From: Rhodococcoides trifolii
GTDB taxonomy: Bacteria; Actinomycetota; Actinomycetes; Mycobacteriales; Mycobacteriaceae
DNA length: 64,000 nucleotides
Direction: 5' to 3'
Assembly (NCBI RefSeq): GCF_014635345.1
Contig: NZ_BMCU01000003.1
Span: 186,001-250,000 of the forward strand
The notes under the pieces were generated by a model. The model saw only the letters and a program-made list of their open reading frames with translations. It did not search any database and was not told where the DNA came from. The stretch's first letter is position 1. Every line of letters starts with the position of its first letter. Positions 1-10,153 of this stretch are shown piece after piece. The translations under genes were made by a program, and so were the position numbers.

Positions 1-444
1 CTCGAGCGCCTTGTCTCCGTCGACGAGGGACGAGTGCGACTTGGTGAAGATGGCGAACCGGTTCCGCACCAGGCCTTCGACGAGGTACATCTCCCACAGC
101 GGTCGCGTGCGATCGAGCGGACGCGACGTCAACCGGGCGACCAGGTCGTGCAGTTGTTCGTTCGATCCCGGCTTCGGAAGCGCGGACCGGCGGATGTGAT
201 ACGTGATGTCGAAGTCTCGATCGTCCACCCACACCGGTCGGGCCAGGCCGAGCGCCACTTCCCGGACCTTCTGCCGATAGCGCGGCACCAGTGCGAGCCG
301 GCTCTCGACGATGCTCAGCAGATCGTCGTAGCTGAAGCCGTTGCGGGGAACCCGGAACACCGCGAGCGATCCGACGTGCATGGGCGTGGTGCCCGCTTCG
401 AGGAAATAGAAGGACGCATCCTGAGTCGTGAGCCTGGTGGCCAT
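1..444 (-). CDS. WS/DGAT-family O-acyltransferase (Tgs3-like), N-terminal part
   Basis: The first 148 residues are visible; the gene runs off the left edge. The opening (LTTQDASFYFLEAGTTPMHVGS) and the later PLDRTRPLWEMYLVEGL stretch are typical of wax ester synthase/diacylglycerol acyltransferases, which esterify long-chain acyl-CoA onto fatty alcohols or diacylglycerol. The family active-site motif HHxxxDG reads HSSLVDG at residues 137-143, so the second, catalytic His is Ser here (codon TCG). The gene sits next to an Rv3235-family gene, as M. tuberculosis tgs3 (Rv3234c) does, which supports orthology by position. Start chosen at ATG 444. It is transcribed divergently from the next gene. 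The family is clear; catalytic competence is doubtful from the motif. Confidence 0.85.
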   Translation of the reverse strand, partial: MATRLTTQDASFYFLEAGTTPMHVGSLAVFRVPRNGFSYDDLLSIVESRLALVPRYRQKVREVALGLARPVWVDDRDFDITYHIRRSALPKPGSNEQLHDLVARLTSRPLDRTRPLWEMYLVEGLVRNRFAIFTKSHSSLVDGDKALE

Positions 445-680
445 CGCCCCTCTGCCCTCCCTGTCGAAACAGACCGAATGTATCGGTGAACAGTCTCGCA
501 TGTGGGTCGCTGCCGGTTGCGACCCTACGACGCAGCTCGTTACGTGCCGCCGATCTCGTTTGTCTTGCGAGTCGTCGACTCGAATGCGATGCTCTTGCAG
601 CACCCGCTCTCCTCGGGTGGTCACCTTCCCACGTTGTCCATGAAGCACGTCCATGAGGCACGTTGTCCACGAGGAGAGCC
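445..680. promoter_or_regulatory. Divergent intergenic region
   Basis: This 236-bp gap separates the minus-strand acyltransferase from the plus-strand Rv3235-family gene and must hold both promoters. A GAGGAG ribosome-binding site lies at 671-676 before the plus-strand gene. I see no clear -35/-10 pair and no strong inverted repeat. Confidence 0.4.
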
Positions 681-1214
681 ATGTCCGACACACCTGCGCA
701 GTTCCCGTCCTACCTCGGCCGTGCGCCCAGGTCCGAACCGCCGTTGGTCGGGTCTCGCACCCGTCGCCTTCCTCCGCACCGACTGTCGCACTCCCGGCCT
801 GGCCCGCACTCGGGCCGATCGGGCCGCGGACCGCTTCCACCGTCGAACGTCTCGACCGAAAGCCGCGTCCTCGCACTCCAGACGGTCGAAGTACGCGAAT
901 TCGCCACCAGCGCACTGCGTCATGTACTCGAAGTGGTGGACAGGCGGCGCGGAGCATCGACCGTGGCCCACGTACTCAGTCCCGCCGTAGTGGGCATGGT
1001 GGGCGCACTGGCCACCGCTGCGGTGCCCGGGCGGCACCTCGGAGTTGCTGTGCTGCAACGGGTTCACGTCAGCGTGGTGAGCCCCAACCATGCCGAGGTC
1101 TTCGGAACTTACAGCCGCGGCGATCGCGTGTTCGCGATCGCCGCCGGTGCGCGCTACCGCCGTTCCGCCGGGCGAGCACCGTCGTGGAGCGTGACCTCGC
1201 TCAGGCTCTCGTGA
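681..1214 (+). CDS. Rv3235-family protein (DUF6459-type)
   Basis: Product of 177 residues. The first ~55 residues are Pro/Arg/Ser-rich and probably disordered. The conserved part follows: EVREFATSALRHVLEVVDRR, a hydrophobic centre, then HVSVVSPNHAEVFGTYSRGDRVFAIAA. This pattern fits the small actinobacterial Rv3235 family found beside secA. No enzymatic motif, signal peptide or convincing membrane helix is visible, and the function is unknown. ATG 681 is preferred over an in-frame TTG at 663 because GAGGAG lies 4-9 bases upstream of it. The gene converges on secA1, with 22 bp between the stop codons. Confidence 0.75.
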   Translation: MSDTPAQFPSYLGRAPRSEPPLVGSRTRRLPPHRLSHSRPGPHSGRSGRGPLPPSNVSTESRVLALQTVEVREFATSALRHVLEVVDRRRGASTVAHVLSPAVVGMVGALATAAVPGRHLGVAVLQRVHVSVVSPNHAEVFGTYSRGDRVFAIAAGARYRRSAGRAPSWSVTSLRLS

Positions 1215-1236
1215 CCGAGAGCCCCACTTCCGAGCC

Positions 1237-4203
1237 CTACTTCCGACGCTTCGACTTCGCCGGCCTCTTCACCGGTTTGGTACCTGCGCGTGCCGCCTCG
1301 CGGCGCTCGCGACGCGTACCGTCGCCGCCCCCGTTCGACTCGGCACCCGATCCGCGTCGCACGACGGTTCCGCCGTCCTCGTCGGGCCCGGAGTAGGTCA
1401 GTCGGCTGGTCTGATCGTCGCCCAGACCCTTGGCACGCAGGGCTGCCGGCGCCGCCGACCGCTCGGGTTCCGGGGTGGGCTGCTGCTGCGTGGGCAGCGC
1501 CCCGGGGGCAGTCTTGGTCACCGGGTCCTTGGACACCGGGTCTTTGGACACCGGGTTTTTGGACAACGGGGCCTTGCTCAACGGCGCCTCGCCGGCCGGT
1601 GCCTTGGTCAGCGCAGCCGCCGACCCGACCGGAGACTGCAGCCCGGCACCCACCTGGAGGCCCGCCGCCGCGGCCGGACTCGGCTGTGTTGCCTCGACCT
1701 GCAGGTTGAACAGGAAGCCGACCGATTCTTCCTTGAGTCCTTCGAGCATGCCGGTGAACATGTCGTAGCCCTCGCGCTGGTACTCCACCAGAGGATCACG
1801 CTGCGCCATGGCGCGCAGGCCGATTCCCTCCTTGAGGTAGTCCATCTCGTAGAGGTGCTCACGCCACTTGCGGTCGAGCACCGACAGCAGCACCCGCCGC
1901 TCGAGTTCACGCATTCCGCCTTCGCCTGCGATGGCGTCGATCTCTGCCTCGCGGCGCACGTAGGCCTGGCGCGCGTCGTCCAGCAGCGCCTCGAGCAGTT
2001 CGTCGCGGGACAGATCGCCCTTCTCACCGAACTCGTTCTCCCCGGAGAGGGCCTTGTGATCGAGCGACACGGGATACAGCGTCTTCAACGCGGTCCACAG
2101 CTGATCGAGGTCCCAGTCCTCGACGTAACCCTCGGCCGTCGCCCCGTTCACGTAGGCCGCGATGACCGAGGTGATCATCTCCTCGATCTGGCCTTCCATG
2201 TCCTCGCCGCGCAGGATGCGGCGGCGCTCCTCGTAGATAACGGTGCGCTGCTGGTTCATCACCTCGTCGTACTTCAGAACGTTCTTGCGGATCTCGAAGT
2301 TCTGCTGCTCGACCTGCGTCTGGGCGCTCTTGATGGCCTTGGACACCATCTTCGCTTCGATCGGAACGTCGTCCGGGAGATTGAGCCTGGTCATGATCGA
2401 TTCGAGAGCTGCGCCGTTGAATCTGCGCATCAATTCGTCCCCGAGCGAGAGGTAGAAGCGAGACTCTCCGGGATCGCCCTGACGACCCGAACGGCCGCGC
2501 AGCTGGTTGTCGATGCGGCGCGAATCGTGACGCTCGGTGCCCAGGACGTACAGACCTCCGGCCTCGCGGACCTTGTCCGCATCTTCCTTGACCTGCGCTT
2601 TGACCGAATCAAGGGTGTCTTCCCACGCCTGCTGGTACTCCTCGGGATTGTCGACGGGGTCGAGTCCCTTCTTGCGCAGCGCGAGATCGGCCAGAATGTC
2701 CGGGTTTCCGCCGAGCACGACGTCCGTGCCGCGACCGGCCATGTTGGTGGCGACGGTGACCGAGCCCGAGCGGCCGGCCTCGGCGATGATGGTTGCTTCC
2801 TGCTCGTGGAACTTCGCGTTCAGCACGCTGTGCACCACACCGCGCTTGGTGAATTGCTTCGACAGGTACTCCGAGCGCTCGACGCTCGTGGTGCCGATCA
2901 GGACCGGCTGCCCCTTCTCGTGGCGCTCGACGACGTCGTCGACCACCGCGTCGAACTTGGCTTCCTCGGTCTTGTAGATCAGGTCGCCGTTGTCCGAGCG
3001 GATCATCGGACGGTTCGTCGGGATGGGAATCACACCCAGGCCGTACGTTTGATGCAGCTCGGCGGCTTCGGTCTCGGCGGTGCCGGTCATTCCGGACAAC
3101 TTGTCGTACAGACGGAAGTAGTTCTGGAGGGTGATCGTGGCGAGGGTCTGGTTCTCGGCCTTGATCTCCACTCGCTCCTTCGCCTCGATGGCCTGATGCA
3201 TGCCTTCGTTGTAGCGGCGACCGAGCAGAACACGGCCGGTGAACTCGTCGACGATGATGACCTCGCCGTCGCGGACGATGTAGTCCTTGTCCTTGTTGTA
3301 CAACTCCTTGGCCTTGATGGAGTTGTTCAGGTAACTCACCAGCGGCGAGTTGGCGGCTTCGTAGAGGTTGTCGATGCCGAGCTGGTCCTCGACCAGTTCC
3401 ACGCCCGCTTCGTGCACACCGACGGTGCGCTTCTTGATGTCGACCTCGTAGTGGATGTCGGGCTTCAGCAGCGGCGCGATGCGCGCGAACTCGGCGTACC
3501 ACTTCGAGGACGCGTCGGCCGGGCCCGAGATGATGAGCGGTGTTCGCGCCTCGTCGATGAGAATCGAGTCGACCTCGTCCACGACGGCGAAACTGTGGCC
3601 GCGCTGCACCAGGTCGTCGAGGGAGTGCGTCATGTTGTCGCGCAGGTAGTCGAACCCGAACTCGTTGTTCGTTCCGTAGGTGATGTCGGCGGCGTAGGCG
3701 GTCCGACGCTCGGCGGGCGACATACCCGAGAGGATGACGTCGACGGAGAGTCCGAGGAAGCGGTGGACGCGGCCCATCCACTCCGAGTCGCGCTTGGCCA
3801 GGTAGTCGTTGACCGTGACCACGTGCACGCCGTCACCGGCGATGGCGTTGAGGTACGCGGGGAGAACGCAGGTCAGAGTCTTGCCCTCGCCGGTCTTCAT
3901 CTCGGCGACGTTGCCGAAGTGCAGAGCTGCGCCGCCCATGAGCTGCACGTCGAAGTGGCGCTGCTGCAGCACGCGCCACGAGGCCTCACGGGCCACCGCG
4001 AATGCCTCCGGGAGCAGCTCGTCGAGCGTTTCGCCGTCCGAGTATCGACTCTTGAACTCGTCCGTCTTGGCCCGCAGTTCCTCGTCGGTCAAGGACTCGA
4101 CGTCCGGCGACAGGGTGGAGACGTGGTCGGCGATGTGCTTCAGCCGCTTGACCATGCGACCTTCACCGACACGGAGCAGTTTGGAAAACGACAACGACGG
4201 CAC
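1237..4203 (-). CDS. secA: Preprotein translocase ATPase SecA1
   Basis: Motor ATPase of 988 residues that drives unfolded preproteins through SecYEG. The N-terminus ([15 protein letters not shown]) matches actinobacterial SecA1. Walker A is MKTGEGKT (102-109) and Walker B with the DEAD-type box is [14 protein letters not shown] (207-220). [16 protein letters not shown] marks the second nucleotide-binding fold. The tail beyond about residue 830 is low complexity, ends in a basic [13 protein letters not shown], and lacks the Cys/His zinc-binding end of proteobacterial SecA. The tail includes five 5-residue repeats described separately. The start is GTG 4203 with GAGGA upstream. The ribosome-hibernation gene lies 149 bp upstream. 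Confidence 0.97.
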   Translation of the reverse strand: MPSLSFSKLLRVGEGRMVKRLKHIADHVSTLSPDVESLTDEELRAKTDEFKSRYSDGETLDELLPEAFAVAREASWRVLQQRHFDVQLMGGAALHFGNVAEMKTGEGKTLTCVLPAYLNAIAGDGVHVVTVNDYLAKRDSEWMGRVHRFLGLSVDVILSGMSPAERRTAYAADITYGTNNEFGFDYLRDNMTHSLDDLVQRGHSFAVVDEVDSILIDEARTPLIISGPADASSKWYAEFARIAPLLKPDIHYEVDIKKRTVGVHEAGVELVEDQLGIDNLYEAANSPLVSYLNNSIKAKELYNKDKDYIVRDGEVIIVDEFTGRVLLGRRYNEGMHQAIEAKERVEIKAENQTLATITLQNYFRLYDKLSGMTGTAETEAAELHQTYGLGVIPIPTNRPMIRSDNGDLIYKTEEAKFDAVVDDVVERHEKGQPVLIGTTSVERSEYLSKQFTKRGVVHSVLNAKFHEQEATIIAEAGRSGSVTVATNMAGRGTDVVLGGNPDILADLALRKKGLDPVDNPEEYQQAWEDTLDSVKAQVKEDADKVREAGGLYVLGTERHDSRRIDNQLRGRSGRQGDPGESRFYLSLGDELMRRFNGAALESIMTRLNLPDDVPIEAKMVSKAIKSAQTQVEQQNFEIRKNVLKYDEVMNQQRTVIYEERRRILRGEDMEGQIEEMITSVIAAYVNGATAEGYVEDWDLDQLWTALKTLYPVSLDHKALSGENEFGEKGDLSRDELLEALLDDARQAYVRREAEIDAIAGEGGMRELERRVLLSVLDRKWREHLYEMDYLKEGIGLRAMAQRDPLVEYQREGYDMFTGMLEGLKEESVGFLFNLQVEATQPSPAAAAGLQVGAGLQSPVGSAAALTKAPAGEAPLSKAPLSKNPVSKDPVSKDPVTKTAPGALPTQQQPTPEPERSAAPAALRAKGLGDDQTSRLTYSGPDEDGGTVVRRGSGAESNGGGDGTRRERREAARAGTKPVKRPAKSKRRK
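1514..1588 (-). repeat. Five 15-bp tandem units in the secA1 tail
   Basis: Five consecutive 15-bp units start at 1514, 1529, 1544, 1559 and 1574. On the plus strand they begin ttgg-caccggg or close variants. Read on the minus strand they encode successive five-residue blocks of the (L/V)SK(A/N/D)P type. The unit keeps the frame, so copy number could vary without breaking SecA1. Confidence 0.9.
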
Positions 4204-4352
4204 TGGCTTTACTCGTCCTCAATACTCGGCAGCATGACAGCGGGGGTGACCCCGGCGCAGCCCATGGTAGGCGTCCGGGGCGCGACACCGCGGGTGACCC
4301 GTCGTGACACGACGAGGCACCCGCGGCGGCGTGCTGGATCTTCTCGTACCGG

Positions 4353-5021
4353 TCAGGTCAGCCGGATGAGCCCGTAATCGAAGGCATGTCTGCGGTAGAC
4401 GACCGACGGTCGGTCGGTCGCGCTGTCGTGAAACAGGAAGAAATCGTGGCCGACGAGCTCCATCTCGTAGAGGGCGTCGTCGACGGACATCGGAACGGCC
4501 GAGTGCATCTTGGTGCGCACGATCCGGCCGGGACCACCTTCGAAGTCGTCGGTGGGGTCGGGCTTGTCGGCGAGGGTGTGCTCGTGGACGTCCTCGTCGA
4601 TCAGGGACGCCGTGGCCTCGGCCACGGATGTGGGTCGCTTCTCGCCGTAGTGAACCTTGCGGCGGTCCTTCGTGCGGCGGAGGCGACTTTCGAGTTTGGT
4701 CGTCGCGGATTCCAGTGCGGCGTAGAAGCTGTCGGCACACGCCTCGGCACGTACCACGGGCCCTTTACCGCGCACGGTGATCTCCACACGCTGGCAACTC
4801 TTCGATTGCCGACGGTTGCGTTCGTGAAAGAGCTCGACGTCGAACAGGTGGATCGTCGGATCGAAACGCTCGAGTCGTTCGAGTTTCTCGGTGACGTAGA
4901 TGCGAAAGTGATCGGGTATCTCGACGTTTCGGCCCTTCACGACAATTTCGGCGCGGGGCGCGTCCTGGCTTGCACTGTCATCCGATTCGACGAATACGGA
5001 CGTGGTCGACGGTGTCGTCAT
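4353..5021 (-). CDS. hpf: Ribosome hibernation promoting factor, long form
   Basis: Product of 222 residues. The N-terminal HPF/RaiA domain runs from about 30 to 130 (IVVKGRNVEIPDHFRIYVTEK onward), with a linker and then the C-terminal dimerisation domain of long HPF (from about residue 165, ending RRHAFDYGLIRLT). Long HPF dimerises 70S ribosomes into inactive 100S particles in stationary phase or hypoxia. ATG 5021 is preferred over a longer in-frame start at 5051, because GGGAGG lies at 5027-5032 immediately upstream of it. It is adjacent to secA1, as Rv3241c is to Rv3240c in M. tuberculosis. Confidence 0.93.
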   Translation of the reverse strand: MTTPSTTSVFVESDDSASQDAPRAEIVVKGRNVEIPDHFRIYVTEKLERLERFDPTIHLFDVELFHERNRRQSKSCQRVEITVRGKGPVVRAEACADSFYAALESATTKLESRLRRTKDRRKVHYGEKRPTSVAEATASLIDEDVHEHTLADKPDPTDDFEGGPGRIVRTKMHSAVPMSVDDALYEMELVGHDFFLFHDSATDRPSVVYRRHAFDYGLIRLT

Positions 5022-5101
5022 ATGTACCTCCCGATAGTGGCCGCACTGCACGCGCGGCGACGCAAAAGAATCGAGCGCCGGGAAGGGAACCGCCCGGCAC
5101 C

Positions 5102-5120
5102 AGGTGAAGAGGCGTCACCT
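5102..5120. promoter_or_regulatory. Inverted repeat upstream of hpf
   Basis: AGGTGA at 5102-5107 and TCACCT at 5115-5120 form a perfect 6-bp inverted repeat with a 7-base spacer, about 80-100 bp upstream of the hpf start. It lies in the 265-bp gap 5022-5286 that separates hpf from the end of the comF-like gene. No T-run follows, so an operator is more likely than a terminator, but chance is possible. Confidence 0.3.
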
Positions 5121-5286
5121 CCTACCGAAAGTCATTCACAGACGGGCAAATTCGTGATCGAACCGAGTCGCGATCGACCCGGGTTCGTGAACGTGACCGT
5201 AGTCCGTCGCATGCCCGTCCGCCACCGTTCATCGGATATTCACGGGAGGTGTTCAGAAATGTCCGGACAACCGGTACGCAAACCGT

Positions 5287-5958
5287 CTAGAGCACCGACG
5301 CGACGACCACTACCACGTCCACAACGACACCGTGTGAAGCAAGTGCGCGGACCGTTTCGGACGCGGTGGTACCGGTCGTCATGACGTCGTCGACGACGAT
5401 CGTGGTGCTCTGTCGTAAGCGGGACGCCGCGTCGGCAGGAATGCGCACACGCACGTTTCCGGCGAGGTTGGCCTGGCGCGCGCGTGCGGACAGCCCGACC
5501 GAATCGCGGACCGTGCGATCGACCCCGACGACGGGGGCGACGAGCACCTTCTCCGGAAGCAGCGCGAGCGCCGCACCCCGGCACAGCCGTTCGACGGGGT
5601 CACCGCCGCGCCGTCGCGCCGCGCTCCGCCTCGACGGCGCGGGTACGAGCGTCAGGGGCGAGAGCTGCCAGGGATCGATCTCCCCCTGCCGTCGCAGCGA
5701 CCGCACGAAGCCGGCCACGGCCTCCCCCAGCGGTTGCGCGAGGTCCCGCCGTCCGCGCTCCTTCGCCGCCACCACGCTGTGGCGGCGAGCACCGGAGTAC
5801 GCACCCAGGGCCCAGCACGGCGCGCCGACTTCCACTCGTGGGCGCAGCACGATCGGGTCAGCGGCAAGATCGGCTCGGCACGCCGCGCACCAGCGCGTTC
5901 CGGGGCGCCCACACCCACCGCATTCGCGGGGCAGGATCAGGTCCAGGAGGGTCTCCAC
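5287..5958 (-). CDS. ComF-family phosphoribosyltransferase-like protein
   Basis: Product of 223 residues. The N-terminus carries a small zinc-knuckle pattern, CGGCG...CAAC (residues 14-29). The C-terminus carries the type I phosphoribosyltransferase PRPP loop, VVDDVMTTGTT. ComF proteins take part in DNA uptake in competent bacteria; in actinobacteria the role is unproven. The gene matches Rv3242c in position, between lpqB and hpf. GTG 5958 starts 36 bp after the lpqB stop, so it probably belongs to the mtrAB-lpqB transcript. Confidence 0.88.
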   Translation of the reverse strand: METLLDLILPRECGGCGRPGTRWCAACRADLAADPIVLRPRVEVGAPCWALGAYSGARRHSVVAAKERGRRDLAQPLGEAVAGFVRSLRRQGEIDPWQLSPLTLVPAPSRRSAARRRGGDPVERLCRGAALALLPEKVLVAPVVGVDRTVRDSVGLSARARQANLAGNVRVRIPADAASRLRQSTTIVVDDVMTTGTTASETVRALASHGVVVDVVVVVASVL

Positions 5959-5994
5959 GCCGCCGATCCTCTACCGGGGCACCGACACGTTCAC

Positions 5995-7761
5995 TCAGCC
6001 GGGCAGGACCGGAACGGCGGACGTGCCCGTCAGACCCGGAACCTCGCGCCAGTAGCGATCGCTCGCCGGGTCGGTGTTGTCGATCTCGAACACTGCTCGC
6101 GAGTCGGCCACGAAGACGCTCGTCGCCGACGCGTCCACGGACACCACCGGTGCGGTCAGATTCCGGCTCGGCAGCGCGTCGAGGCGCGAACCGTCGACTG
6201 CCACTTGCACGATCGGGACATCGGACGATGCGCGGGCCACCACGACGGTGTCTCCCGTGCTCCAGTCGAGCGAGAGCGCCGAACTCCCGAGTCCGTCGGC
6301 CACCGGCCGGGGCTCTCGCAATGCGTACACCCCGTTCGACTGACGCACCACGACTGCCACGTAGACCGACCCGTCGACGATCAGGGCCGCACGCACCCCG
6401 TCACGGGAGAGCCGAAGCTCGCTGATCTGCCCGCCGATGCCCGCCAGCTCCGACGAGTCGACGCCCACCACCGACACCTGTCCCGTCGCCGGATCACGCA
6501 CGGCACGAACCACTCTGGTTCCGTCCACGACGGCCCAGACGGCGTCCTTGTCGGGTCCCCACGACGGCCGCGTGACCGAATTGCCTTCGGCGACGGGGAA
6601 TGCGCCACTGCCGTACGTGCCGATGAAGAGGGCGTCGGGCAATTGGGGCGCGGCCCGGCCGGTGTCGGAGACTGCCCCGACGAGAGTGCCGTCCGCGGAC
6701 AGCGAGATCGACTTCAGATTGTTGACGGTGCCGAAGTATCCGGGCACCGGGGTGACCGAGGCGTCGTCTCCGATCTTGACCAGGCTGCCGCCCTTGAGCG
6801 CATGCAGGCCGATCGTCGCCCCCGAGACGGACAGCGGGTCGTAGGAGGCGACCTCGGCCGTCGTCCACCCGTCCGGGTAGGCCGAGTCGAGTGGGACACC
6901 GTCGGAGAGGATGACGTACGGCCCCGACACCTCGGCTTCGGCGAGGGTCCAGATGACTTGTGCAGCAAGCAGTTCCCGGTTGGCGGTGTCGAGGTTGCCC
7001 AGCCCGGTCAGGTCCACGCGGATACCGCCGAGGCCGACTCCGACGGAGGACGTTCGCCCGTCCGCCTTCGTCACGGGGCCTCGGAGGGACACACCGTTGA
7101 GCAGGTTGCGCACGGCCGGGGCGAGAGAGTCACGTGGCCCGGACACGAGCGACCCCATCAGCTGCTCTGCGAGTCGGTCCTGCGCGACGGACACCCACCG
7201 CGGGTCAGGGACCAGCGAGGCGCCCGTCGGGTCGGCGAAGTACAGCGACTTGCGTTCGTAGCTGTTGAGGAACTGGGTTCGGTCCATGATGGTGCCCGCG
7301 GGAAGCCCGTCGACCCGCCACTCCCCATCCGTCCTGGACAGGGTCAAGCGAGCCTCGAACGATCCCTCCTCGGCCTGGTACTGCCCGCCCTGTTCGAGCT
7401 GACCGACGCGATTGGCCCGGATCGTGTATTCCGCCGAGTCGCCCGACCGGCTGTCCTCGAGGACGTCGACCTTGTCGACGACGGTGGCGCTCGCCCCGTC
7501 GTTCCACCCCTTCGACGCGTCGTCGGTGAGAAATTGACGCGCGGCAGCGTGACCGTCCGTGGGATCGGTGCTGGCCTTGACGAAGTCGCGGACGAGCAAT
7601 TGCGGTTCCCGACCCGGGGTCGGTACGGGCAGTTCCGGGACCGCGGGCTCGCGTGCCACCGTGCCGAGCGCTTGCGGCGCCGAGGAGGTCGGGAGGCTCG
7701 CGCAGCCCGACACCAGCAGTATCAGGGCGACGATCGCCGCTCCGGCGAGACGGCGGATCAC
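5995..7761 (-). CDS. lpqB: Lipoprotein LpqB, MtrAB accessory protein
   Basis: Product of 588 residues. A short signal peptide ends in the lipobox LVSGC, with the lipidated Cys at residue 20, so the protein is anchored outside the membrane. The remainder fits LpqB: an N-terminal GerMN-type region and a C-terminal beta-propeller-like region. LpqB modulates the MtrB sensor in mycobacteria. Its GTG start overlaps the mtrB stop by four bases (GTGA), so translation of the two is coupled. Confidence 0.95.
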   Translation of the reverse strand: MIRRLAGAAIVALILLVSGCASLPTSSAPQALGTVAREPAVPELPVPTPGREPQLLVRDFVKASTDPTDGHAAARQFLTDDASKGWNDGASATVVDKVDVLEDSRSGDSAEYTIRANRVGQLEQGGQYQAEEGSFEARLTLSRTDGEWRVDGLPAGTIMDRTQFLNSYERKSLYFADPTGASLVPDPRWVSVAQDRLAEQLMGSLVSGPRDSLAPAVRNLLNGVSLRGPVTKADGRTSSVGVGLGGIRVDLTGLGNLDTANRELLAAQVIWTLAEAEVSGPYVILSDGVPLDSAYPDGWTTAEVASYDPLSVSGATIGLHALKGGSLVKIGDDASVTPVPGYFGTVNNLKSISLSADGTLVGAVSDTGRAAPQLPDALFIGTYGSGAFPVAEGNSVTRPSWGPDKDAVWAVVDGTRVVRAVRDPATGQVSVVGVDSSELAGIGGQISELRLSRDGVRAALIVDGSVYVAVVVRQSNGVYALREPRPVADGLGSSALSLDWSTGDTVVVARASSDVPIVQVAVDGSRLDALPSRNLTAPVVSVDASATSVFVADSRAVFEIDNTDPASDRYWREVPGLTGTSAVPVLPG

Positions 7762-9458
7762 GACAGCGGCTCCGCAGACGTACCCGCGCGCGATGCGATT
7801 GCCGGGCGGCCCGAGGCCACGCCGTTCGGATGTCCGGTCGCGGACCGCCGCGTCACCGGCCGGAGGGGCAGCGGGCTGGTCACGACCTTGCGTCCGCGTA
7901 CCAGAGGCACGGTGAGGCGGAAATAGGCACCGTGTCCGAGTTCGCCCCAGGCGTCGAGCTTTCCGTCGTGCAGCCGCGCGTCCTCGAGACTGATCGCCAG
8001 CCCCAGACCGGTGCCGCCCGAACGACGCACACGGGAGGGGTCCGAGCGCCAGAACCGGTTGAACACCAACTTCTCTTCGCCGGGCCGCAGACCGATGCCC
8101 TGGTCTCGCACCACGATGGCCGCGGCGTCCGCGTCGGCCCGAAGGCGAAGCAGCACGGGCTTGCCTTCACCGTGGTCGATGGCGTTGGCGAGCAGGTTGC
8201 GCAGGATCCGTTCGACGCGTCGGGGATCGACGTCTGCGATGACCGGTTCGTCGGGCATGTCCATGACCAGTTCGGTACCGCTCTCGCGGGCCAGGTGCCG
8301 CACCGTGGACACGGCAGCTTTCGCGCACATCCGCAGATCGAGTTGTTCGGACGCGAGTTCGGCGACGCCGGCGTCGTGGCGGGAGATCTCGAGGAGATCG
8401 TTGAGCAGCGTTTCGAATCGGTCGAGCTCGTTCACGAGCAACTCGGACGAACGTTTGAGCGCCGGGGGGAGATCGTCGCTCGCGTCGTGAATCAGTTCGG
8501 CCGCCATCCGGACCGTCGTCAAGGGTGTCCGCAACTCGTGGGAGACGTCGGACGTGAACTGCCGCTGCAGGTTTCCGAACTCTTCGAGCTGAGCGATCTG
8601 CTTCGACAGGCTTTCGGCCATCTCGTTGAACGACATCGCGAGCCGCGCGATGTCGTCCTCGCCGCGCACCGGCATTCGTTCCTTCAGCCTGCCGTCGGCG
8701 AACCGCACCGCGATACGCGAGGCGGACCTGATGGGCACCACCACCTGCCGGGCGACCAGCATCGAGATGGCGGCGAGAAGCACCATCAGCACCGCCCCGC
8801 CGATCAGCAGAGTGCCGCGGACGAGGGCGAGGCTCCGGTCCTCCCCCGCCAACGGAAAGACCAGGTAGAGCTCGAGGGTCGACAGGTCCGATGCCGTCGG
8901 GCTTCCGACGATCAGGACCGGGCCGGTGAAACCGGTCGGGTCGTTCGCGGTGGAGAATTGATAGCTGACCTGCCCGGCCTGAACGAACGCGCGCAGCGAC
9001 TGCGGTATCTGATCGGCGGGCCCGGTCGACGTCTCCTGCCTGGAACCGTCTCCGGCGACGATCAACACCGGGTCGAAGGTTCCCGCGGAGCTCGAGTCGG
9101 CGCCCGTCTCGGTGTCACGGTTGGTCAGGGCCGAGCGCACCAGCTGCAGTCGGTTGCCGAGGGTGGTGCTGTCGTCGGCGCCCGCGAGTTGGCCCTCGAC
9201 CTCGGCGCGCGCCCGATCGAGCTCCTTGGTGGCCGCGTCGATCTTCGTCTCGAGCAATCGATCGGTGATCTGACTGGTCAACACCACGCCGAGAATGGTG
9301 ATGACGATCAGCGACAGCGTGAGCGTCGAGACGACCACTCGCAGCTGCAGCGATCGTCGCCAGGCGTGCGAGAGCGACGTGCCCAGCGAACGAAACCAGC
9401 GGATCACCGGTGAGAAGGTCCCGTTGATCCGCCGTCGTGATCTGGAGGTCCAGATCAT
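7758..9458 (-). CDS. mtrB: Sensor histidine kinase MtrB
   Basis: Product of 566 residues. TM1 is at about 41-62, an extracytoplasmic sensor domain at ~63-212, TM2 at ~213-235, then a HAMP domain. The dimerisation box [13 protein letters not shown] has the phospho-acceptor H307. The ATPase domain has N, G1 and G2 motifs ([29 protein letters not shown]). MtrB phosphorylates MtrA and links peptidoglycan synthesis, division and osmotic response. The basic 40-residue N-terminal cytoplasmic stretch is usual for the family. The gene lies 13 bp behind mtrA. Confidence 0.96.
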   Translation of the reverse strand: MIWTSRSRRRINGTFSPVIRWFRSLGTSLSHAWRRSLQLRVVVSTLTLSLIVITILGVVLTSQITDRLLETKIDAATKELDRARAEVEGQLAGADDSTTLGNRLQLVRSALTNRDTETGADSSSAGTFDPVLIVAGDGSRQETSTGPADQIPQSLRAFVQAGQVSYQFSTANDPTGFTGPVLIVGSPTASDLSTLELYLVFPLAGEDRSLALVRGTLLIGGAVLMVLLAAISMLVARQVVVPIRSASRIAVRFADGRLKERMPVRGEDDIARLAMSFNEMAESLSKQIAQLEEFGNLQRQFTSDVSHELRTPLTTVRMAAELIHDASDDLPPALKRSSELLVNELDRFETLLNDLLEISRHDAGVAELASEQLDLRMCAKAAVSTVRHLARESGTELVMDMPDEPVIADVDPRRVERILRNLLANAIDHGEGKPVLLRLRADADAAAIVVRDQGIGLRPGEEKLVFNRFWRSDPSRVRRSGGTGLGLAISLEDARLHDGKLDAWGELGHGAYFRLTVPLVRGRKVVTSPLPLRPVTRRSATGHPNGVASGRPAIASRAGTSAEPLS

Positions 9459-9471
9459 GGTCGAGGAGCCG

Positions 9472-10149
9472 TCACGGCGGACCCGCCTTGTACCCCACGC
9501 CGCGCACGGTCAACACCACTTCCGGGTTCTCGGGGTCCGTCTCGACCTTGGCGCGAAGCCGCTGCACGTGGACGTTCACCAGACGGGTGTCGGCTGCATG
9601 CCGGTAACCCCAGACCTGTTCGAGAAGGACTTCGCGCGTGAACACCTGGCGCGGCTTGCGCGCGAGTGCGACCAGCAGGTCGAACTCGAGCGGTGTCAAG
9701 GAGATGAGCGAGCCGTCGCGGGTGACCTTGTGGGCCGGCACGTCGATCACCACGTCGCCGATCGACAACAGTTCCGCCGGCTCGTCCTCGGTCCGGCGCA
9801 GCCGCGCGCGGACGCGGGCGACCAGTTCTTTCGGCTTGAACGGCTTCATGATGTAGTCGTCGGCACCCGACTCGAGCCCGAGCACGACGTCGACGGTGTC
9901 GGTCTTCGCGGTCAACATGACGATCGGAACCCCGGAATCGGCGCGGAGCACGCGACACACGTCGATCCCGTTCATGCCGGGAAGCATCAGGTCCAGCAGA
10001 ACGAGGTCGGGGCGGTTCTCGCGCACCGCAGCGAGCGCCTGCGTGCCGTCGCCGACCACGAACGGTTCGAAACCCTCGCCGCGGAGGACGATGGTCAGCA
10101 TTTCGGCCAGAGCCGTATCGTCGTCGACAACCAGAATTCGTGGCTTCAT
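9472..10149 (-). CDS. mtrA: Response regulator MtrA (OmpR/PhoB type)
   Basis: Product of 225 residues. The receiver domain has acidic residues D9-D11, phospho-acceptor D53 (LLDLMLPG) and the switch Lys in MKPFKP. The C-terminal winged helix has the usual recognition segment ending VRGVGYKAG. MtrA is essential in M. tuberculosis, where it controls genes for replication initiation and peptidoglycan hydrolases. It is followed by mtrB and lpqB and preceded by tmk with a 4-bp gap, the standard actinobacterial order. Confidence 0.97.
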   Translation of the reverse strand: MKPRILVVDDDTALAEMLTIVLRGEGFEPFVVGDGTQALAAVRENRPDLVLLDLMLPGMNGIDVCRVLRADSGVPIVMLTAKTDTVDVVLGLESGADDYIMKPFKPKELVARVRARLRRTEDEPAELLSIGDVVIDVPAHKVTRDGSLISLTPLEFDLLVALARKPRQVFTREVLLEQVWGYRHAADTRLVNVHVQRLRAKVETDPENPEVVLTVRGVGYKAGPP

Positions 10150-10153
10150 GCTC

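Noticed and set aside
1855..4377. An 840-codon open frame antisense to secA1
   Set aside because: It is the complement-frame shadow of a strongly conserved gene; its translation has no recognisable fold. Similar long antisense frames opposite purE, fbiB, alkB and the permease were dismissed for the same reason.
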